A DNA stretch of 64,000 nucleotides from Pilosibacter fragilis. Lineage in GTDB: Bacteria; Bacillota; Clostridia; Lachnospirales; Lachnospiraceae. Location of the stretch: the NCBI RefSeq assembly GCF_032490495.1, contig NZ_JAVYJB010000006.1, forward strand, positions 1-64,000, written 5' to 3'. The notes below the pieces were generated by a model, which saw only the letters and a program-made list of their open reading frames with translations, ran no database searches and was not told the origin of the DNA. Both the position numbers and the translations under genes were made by a program. This document shows, piece after piece, positions 60,466-64,000 of the stretch; positions within the stretch are counted from its first letter, which is position 1; each line of letters opens with the position of its first letter.

Positions 60466-60505
60466 AAAAAAGCTGATAGAAAGATTTTTCTACCAACTTT
60501 TTTAC
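60466..60505 (-). terminator. Terminator of the lipoprotein gene
   Basis: An A-rich arm containing GTTGGTAGAAA pairs imperfectly with TTTCTATCAGC and is followed by TTTTTTT on the minus strand. It is about 50 nt past the lipoprotein stop and ends next to the intron boundary. Confidence 0.65.
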
Positions 60506-60553
60506 GTATTAATACAATCAAACGCTATCTATATTATCCACCGAAATAATGGC

Positions 60554-61129
60554 TTACTCATTACTGTAATTGCTCTCAAAAAGTCCTTTTATTAAAGGGA
60601 TCAGAGATTTATTATAATAATATTCATACATATTCGACTTATTAAATACATTTTCATCTTCTGAAATAAGCATAATTCCTTTGTTATTTTCTTCTGAAAA
60701 TGTTGTATCAAGAATAAATACGTAAGATATAATCTTAAATAAATCTCCTTCATTGCTACTGTTAATTACATTTTTCCACTTTATTGGTTCCTTATAATAA
60801 AAGCTTATTAAAATATCTTGATTTGAAAGTTCTTTTTCTGAGAAAGTATTTAATATTTTTATTGGCGCATCCATATCTTTTAAATTGGCATCAGTAAGAG
60901 GCTCATTGATATCTTTAATAGTCTTCCACCAATTCCTTTCAATTAAAGCAACCACTTCTGAGAACTCCAACTGCTCCGGTGTTAAATATATTTCCGAAAT
61001 ACCATTATTTACTTTAATGCTTGTTGGTGTCGATAATACTGCTTGTGGAAAATCAATTCTATCATTACTGTGCCCACATGCAGATAACATCAACATCATA
61101 ATAGATAGGGCAATAAAATACTTTTTCAT
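60554..61129 (-). CDS. Small lipoprotein of unknown function
   Basis: The roughly 191-residue protein starts at 61129 behind AGGAGG. Residues 1-18 are a lipoprotein signal with lipobox LSAC. The mature part is hydrophilic and rich in Asn, Ile and Lys, with WWKTIKDINEPL and YEYYYNKSLIPLIKGL. The codon use is clearly more A/T-rich than in the rest of the window, which suggests recent acquisition with the neighbouring mobile remnants. It follows a small PepSY-like fragment. No family is recognised. Confidence 0.75.
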   Translation of the reverse strand: MKKYFIALSIMMLMLSACGHSNDRIDFPQAVLSTPTSIKVNNGISEIYLTPEQLEFSEVVALIERNWWKTIKDINEPLTDANLKDMDAPIKILNTFSEKELSNQDILISFYYKEPIKWKNVINSSNEGDLFKIISYVFILDTTFSEENNKGIMLISEDENVFNKSNMYEYYYNKSLIPLIKGLFESNYSNE

Positions 61130-61151
61130 ATACTTACCTCCTAAGAATTCC

Positions 61152-61307
61152 TTAATATACATCATGTGCAATTTCCAAGATATTGCCAGAAATTGCATCT
61201 ATATCAACATAATAGTTCAATTCATAAACAACTCCATCGACATTTACTTTGACGGGATAAACCAGTTTCCAAAATATCTTTCCCTTAAAAGTTTTTAAAT
61301 CCTCCAT
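61152..61307 (-). pseudogene. PepSY-like C-terminal fragment
   Basis: A 51-codon frame ends 22 nt before the lipoprotein gene. Its end, NYYVDIDAISGNILEI, matches the closing strand of PepSY-type domains. A GTG and an ATG are available, but no normal ribosome site, and the N-terminal two thirds of a PepSY module are missing. It is A/T-rich like its neighbour. It may be the tail of a gene cut by the adjacent IS630 remnant, or a genuine tiny protein. Confidence 0.45.
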
Positions 61308-61440
61308 ACTAGTATGATTCACGCAAATTAGAAGCCTATTTCAAACTATCGTTTTATGCTAATTCTGGATAGACTTTCTCTTTCGTGAAATTGGTTTTGG
61401 TGCTTTTTTGTTTTTGTTTTCTGCTGAAGCAGCTCATACA

Positions 61441-62298
61441 CTATGAAATCAATCTCTTCTTTAGAAAGGTCATAAAGTCAGAACTTTTATGAGTTTCACT
61501 TACTAATGGAATTGCTTCTCCTGAGAGCAAATCAATCGCTGCAAGCAGAGAGAGGGTCTCCAACCTGACATACTCATAATCTCGCTGATAGCCACTGCTT
61601 TTATCTGTATTCGGAATCGGTGGACGGTCTTCACCTGTGGTAGCAATTGCCTGAATTCCTGGCTTTTCATCATAAGACAGGGTATGTACGGCATCTTTCT
61701 CAAAGGGAATCAGTTTTCCATCCTTGTCAAACTGCATTTCAACCTGCTTGTGGATAACAAGGACATCATGCATTTTTGCATCAAACTCAGGATCCCGTCT
61801 TTCGCAGTAATAAGACACCTGAAATGGTTTGATCCTTGCATTGCTCAGAATTTTCCGAAGCGTTGTTTCAGCTACTGTTGCCCTACGAAGATGTCCTTCC
61901 GCTTCTGCTATAGAGTTGATGAATTTCCTGAAACTCATGGGATATCAGAATTCAGCAGAATAGCCGTAATCCTTCGGTTTTTGGCAAGCTTTACTGATTA
62001 CCCAGGTGATATCGTCATCGGTGATTTCCGCTTTTCTTCCACGGCCGTTGTTATCATGTAAAGAAGCTTCAACACTGTTCTCTTTAAATTTATTAAGACA
62101 ACGTTTTACCACACCGATTCCAATATCCAGTTTGTCAGCAATTGCTTCGTTAGATGCACCCTCAGATTTGAGCAGAAGGATTCTGGCACATTGATAAACG
62201 CGAATTTCCAAAGTGCTCTGAGTCAGCAGTTTATTTAAGTAAGATTTATCATCATCTGTTAAAGAAATAGTTTTAATTGTATTAGGCATAATTGACAC
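61441..62298 (-). pseudogene. IS630-family transposase, inactivated
   Basis: The N-terminal part (61945-62298) has a helix-turn-helix (ASNEAIADKLDIGIGVVKRCL) and reads to KDYGYSAEF. A TGA follows, and the same frame then continues YPMSFRKFINSIAEAEGH and on through YYCERRDPEFDAKM to the DDE-type region ETHKSSDFMTFL. TGG would give the expected tryptophan at the stop. The frame then ends in KKRLIS, without the last catalytic third of the enzyme. So there are two lesions: one nonsense codon and a C-terminal truncation or frameshift. Confidence 0.85.
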
Positions 62299-62422
62299 CT
62301 CCGATGGTTCAATTGTACCATAAATAGGAATGTGAATTAAAATAGTTTGTTATTTAAAGTGGATTGTACTAGATAAAGCGTCATCATAATAGTACCCCAA
62401 AATTGATTCGATATTCTAAAAA

Positions 62423-62465
62423 GACCGCTTTTCAAAACCTTATCATTCGATCCTAAAAAGCAGTC
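62423..62465 (-). terminator. Terminator of rnpB
   Basis: On the minus strand GACTGCTTTT pairs with AAAAGCGGTC, with one G-T pair, followed by TTTTT. It starts about 24 nt after the RNase P RNA 3' end. Confidence 0.88.
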
Positions 62466-62488
62466 TTCATCATTTTCCATATTCAATA

Positions 62489-62835
62489 TTCTGAGCAAGA
62501 CGATAAGCCGGGTTATGTCGTTGGATGGTCATCTATCTAGACCGTCCGTCACCGGACGGCTCAAGCGGCCTACCCGGAAGCAGACGGGCCGCCTTATGCT
62601 TCCTGTTTGGCCTTGCTTCGAGTGAGGTTTGCATGTGCCCTCCCTGTTACCAGTGAGGCGGTAGTCTCTTACACTGCCTTTCCACCCTTACATGTTTCCA
62701 TGCGGTTTATTTCTGTTGCACTGTCTCTGAAGTCGCCTTCGCCGGACGTTATCCGGCACCCTGCCCTTTGAAGCCCGGACTTTCCTCTCCTGCATCCCTT
62801 AGAACTGCAGCAGCGACCATCTGTCTTACTCAGAA
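62489..62835 (-). ncRNA. rnpB: RNase P RNA, class A
   Basis: The 347 nt minus-strand RNA processes the 5' ends of tRNA precursors. Universal elements are present: GAGGAAAGTCCGGGC near the 5' end, an ACAGAAA segment, and ATAGATGACC followed by AACCCGGCTTAT near the 3' end. The ends pair as P1 (TTCTGAGTAAGAC with GTCTTGCTCAGAA). The GGTAACAGG region and the GACGGACGG stem support class A. Boundaries are set from P1 and could shift by a few bases. Confidence 0.95.
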
Positions 62836-62842
62836 CTTGTTT

Positions 62843-62871
62843 ATTTTAGCATATATTTATTTTGATGTCCA
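62843..62871 (-). promoter_or_regulatory. Promoter of rnpB
   Basis: On the minus strand TGGACA (62866-62871), a 17 bp spacer and TAAAAT (62843-62848) place the start about 7 nt before the P1 helix. Confidence 0.8.
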
Positions 62872-62909
62872 GACGTGTGTTTATATTTTTTCGTTACGGC
62901 TTTTACAGA

Positions 62910-63042
62910 GTTACTGTACACGGGTAGGAATTTTCTGAACTGAAAATTCCGTACAATACAGTGGCGGTAGTGGATTTTGCCGATTTGGAATGCGAAGCAT
63001 CGGCAAAATCAGTTACTGTTTGCGCAAGGCGTGAACAGTAAC
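62910..63042. repeat. Three consecutive hairpins between the nucleoside kinase and rnpB
   Basis: Stem one has GGAATTTTC/GAAAATTCC inside ACTGT...ACAGT-type arms (62910-62962). Stem two is GATTTTGCCGAT with ATCGGCAAAATC (62973-63010), with an inner ATGC-GAA-GCAT. Stem three, GTTACTGTTTGCGC with GCGTGAACAGTAAC (63012-63042), is a second copy of the hairpin at 45829-45859. No gene occurs in 62872-63107. Confidence 0.65.
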
Positions 63043-63107
63043 TTTACAGATCATGTCCATATGGATGCACACTCCTATGAAAATGCCGCAGAAAAAAACG
63101 GATACAA

Positions 63108-64000
63108 CTACACATTCAGGCAGCTTCCCCCGATAAACTCCCTGAGAATCGAAGTCTTCGGGATCACATCACTGTCGATGGCAAGGAAATAGTCCAGGAA
63201 TTTGAGAAGCCGTTTCGCCTCATCATACTCTTCCCGGTCTCTCGGGATATTGAAGAGCAGCGGTTCCGCATAGAGCTTCAATACCGCAAGCTCATACACA
63301 AGCGCGGAGTTGAACATCACATCGGCGCTCTCCTGGTACGGGAAGATATTCTTATCCTCACCGCGGCGCACCGACGGCCAGCGCTCGATGGTCTCTAACG
63401 CGGAGGTTCCTCTTGTTCTCGCGTCCCGCACCATCCGGCGGATCAGTCGTCCGTCAGTTGTCGGGATCCGGTTGTGCTCATCCACATTCAACTGGGTCAG
63501 GGCGCTGATGTAGATCTTAAATTTACTGTCCTTCGGAAGTTCTGAGGACATCGCGTCATTCAGGCAGTGGATGCCCTCGATGACGAGAATATCCTTCTTT
63601 CCAAGCTTCAGCATTTCGCCTTTGTATTCCCTCTTACCGGTCTTAAAGTTAAACCGTGGAAGTTCGATGGTCTTACCGGAGAGCAGAGCGTTCATATCCT
63701 CATTAAACTGCGGAATATCTACGCACCCAAGCGCCTCAAAATCCGGCTGCCCGTTCTCGTCAAGCGGATACTCTTCCCGGTTGCGGAAATAGTTGTCCAC
63801 GGAGATCGGATGCGGATTGTATCCCAGCGCCGCAAACTGAGTTGAAAGCCTGTGGCTGAAGGTTGTCTTACCGGACGAAGACGGTCCCGCGATCATCACG
63901 ATCCTGCGGTCCGGATCCTTCACTGCCTTCTCAGCAACCTGACCGATATTTTTCTCCTGCAGCGCCTCCTGCATCAGGATCAGATCCTGCCCTCTGCCGT
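63108..64000 (-). CDS. Uridine-kinase-type nucleoside kinase, C-terminal part (5' end outside window)
   Basis: The frame is open to the right edge, so the N-terminus is missing. The visible 297 residues include the P-loop IAGPSSSGKTTFSHRL, ISVDNYFRNREEYP, DILVIEGIHCLND and RLIRRMVRDARTRG, the uridine kinase/phosphoribulokinase pattern. In Clostridia this domain is usually the second half of a protein of about 550 residues whose N-terminal half resembles threonyl-tRNA synthetase (TGS and the next domain). The residues before the P-loop fit that join. An ATG at 63974 lies inside the domain and is not the true start. Confidence 0.88.
   Translation of the reverse strand, partial: GRGQDLILMQEALQEKNIGQVAEKAVKDPDRRIVMIAGPSSSGKTTFSHRLSTQFAALGYNPHPISVDNYFRNREEYPLDENGQPDFEALGCVDIPQFNEDMNALLSGKTIELPRFNFKTGKREYKGEMLKLGKKDILVIEGIHCLNDAMSSELPKDSKFKIYISALTQLNVDEHNRIPTTDGRLIRRMVRDARTRGTSALETIERWPSVRRGEDKNIFPYQESADVMFNSALVYELAVLKLYAEPLLFNIPRDREEYDEAKRLLKFLDYFLAIDSDVIPKTSILREFIGGSCLNV

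Overview
This 64 kb window (about half G+C, strong minus-strand bias) reads as the chromosome of an anaerobic, spore-forming Clostridia member, most like the Lachnospiraceae. The evidence is a complete hydroxyglutarate pathway for glutamate fermentation, CodY, a SigK sporulation factor, the yifB-dprA-topA-codY-rpsB-tsf block, YesM/YesN-type signalling, and class A RNase P RNA. The pathway proteins resemble the Acidaminococcus / [Clostridium] symbiosum type. No species assignment can be proven from the sequence alone.

Layout. 1-976: no intact gene; hairpin arrays, a 208 bp imperfect palindrome and terminator-like stems. 977-10511 (minus): gcdD-gcdC-gcdB-gctA-gctB-gcdA-hgdC-hgdA-hgdB. These encode glutaconate CoA-transferase, 2-hydroxyglutaryl-CoA dehydratase with its activator, and the Na+-pumping biotin glutaconyl-CoA decarboxylase. 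A strong promoter and a perfect 18 bp palindrome lie in the leader. 10805-13923: kduD, kduI and an MFS carrier. 14089-17938 (plus): a PanE-like reductase and a heavy-metal P-type ATPase behind an ArsR/SmtB-type operator. 18135-28125 (minus): a small coiled-coil membrane protein, the mglBAC sugar ABC transporter, and a sensor module of two anchored sugar-binding proteins plus YesM and YesN. 28126-29398: a graveyard of signalling-gene fragments. 29399-31706: an MBL hydrolase and an NhaC antiporter. 31909-39859: tsf, rpsB, codY, topA, dprA and yifB.

39860-47660: lipase, argCBDF behind overlapping ARG boxes, sigK, an unknown gene, and several structured intergenic repeats. 47699-49426: cstA. 49675-53824: a MacB-like ABC system with a dedicated CARDB-like surface protein. 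54057-58616: a uracil-DNA-glycosylase-like unknown, pyrBI, an NAD-type isocitrate dehydrogenase and a DUF6282-like hydrolase, followed by a divergent LysR regulator. 59763-62298: a decayed mobile zone with a truncated group II intron and an IS630 transposase broken by one in-frame stop. 62489-62835: rnpB. 63108-64000: a uridine-kinase-type nucleoside kinase running off the right edge.

The most unusual signals are non-coding. A roughly 175 nt structured repeat sits in the same orientation exactly at the stop codons of three minus-strand genes. A second hairpin family shows pairing-preserving differences between copies. Stem-loops occur at most junctions of the glutamate-fermentation operon. 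The protein oddities are an Ala/Lys-rich insertion in GctA, a nearly identical tandem HMA duplication behind a His/Cys/Asp-rich head in the metal ATPase, and a SigK without a pro-sequence.
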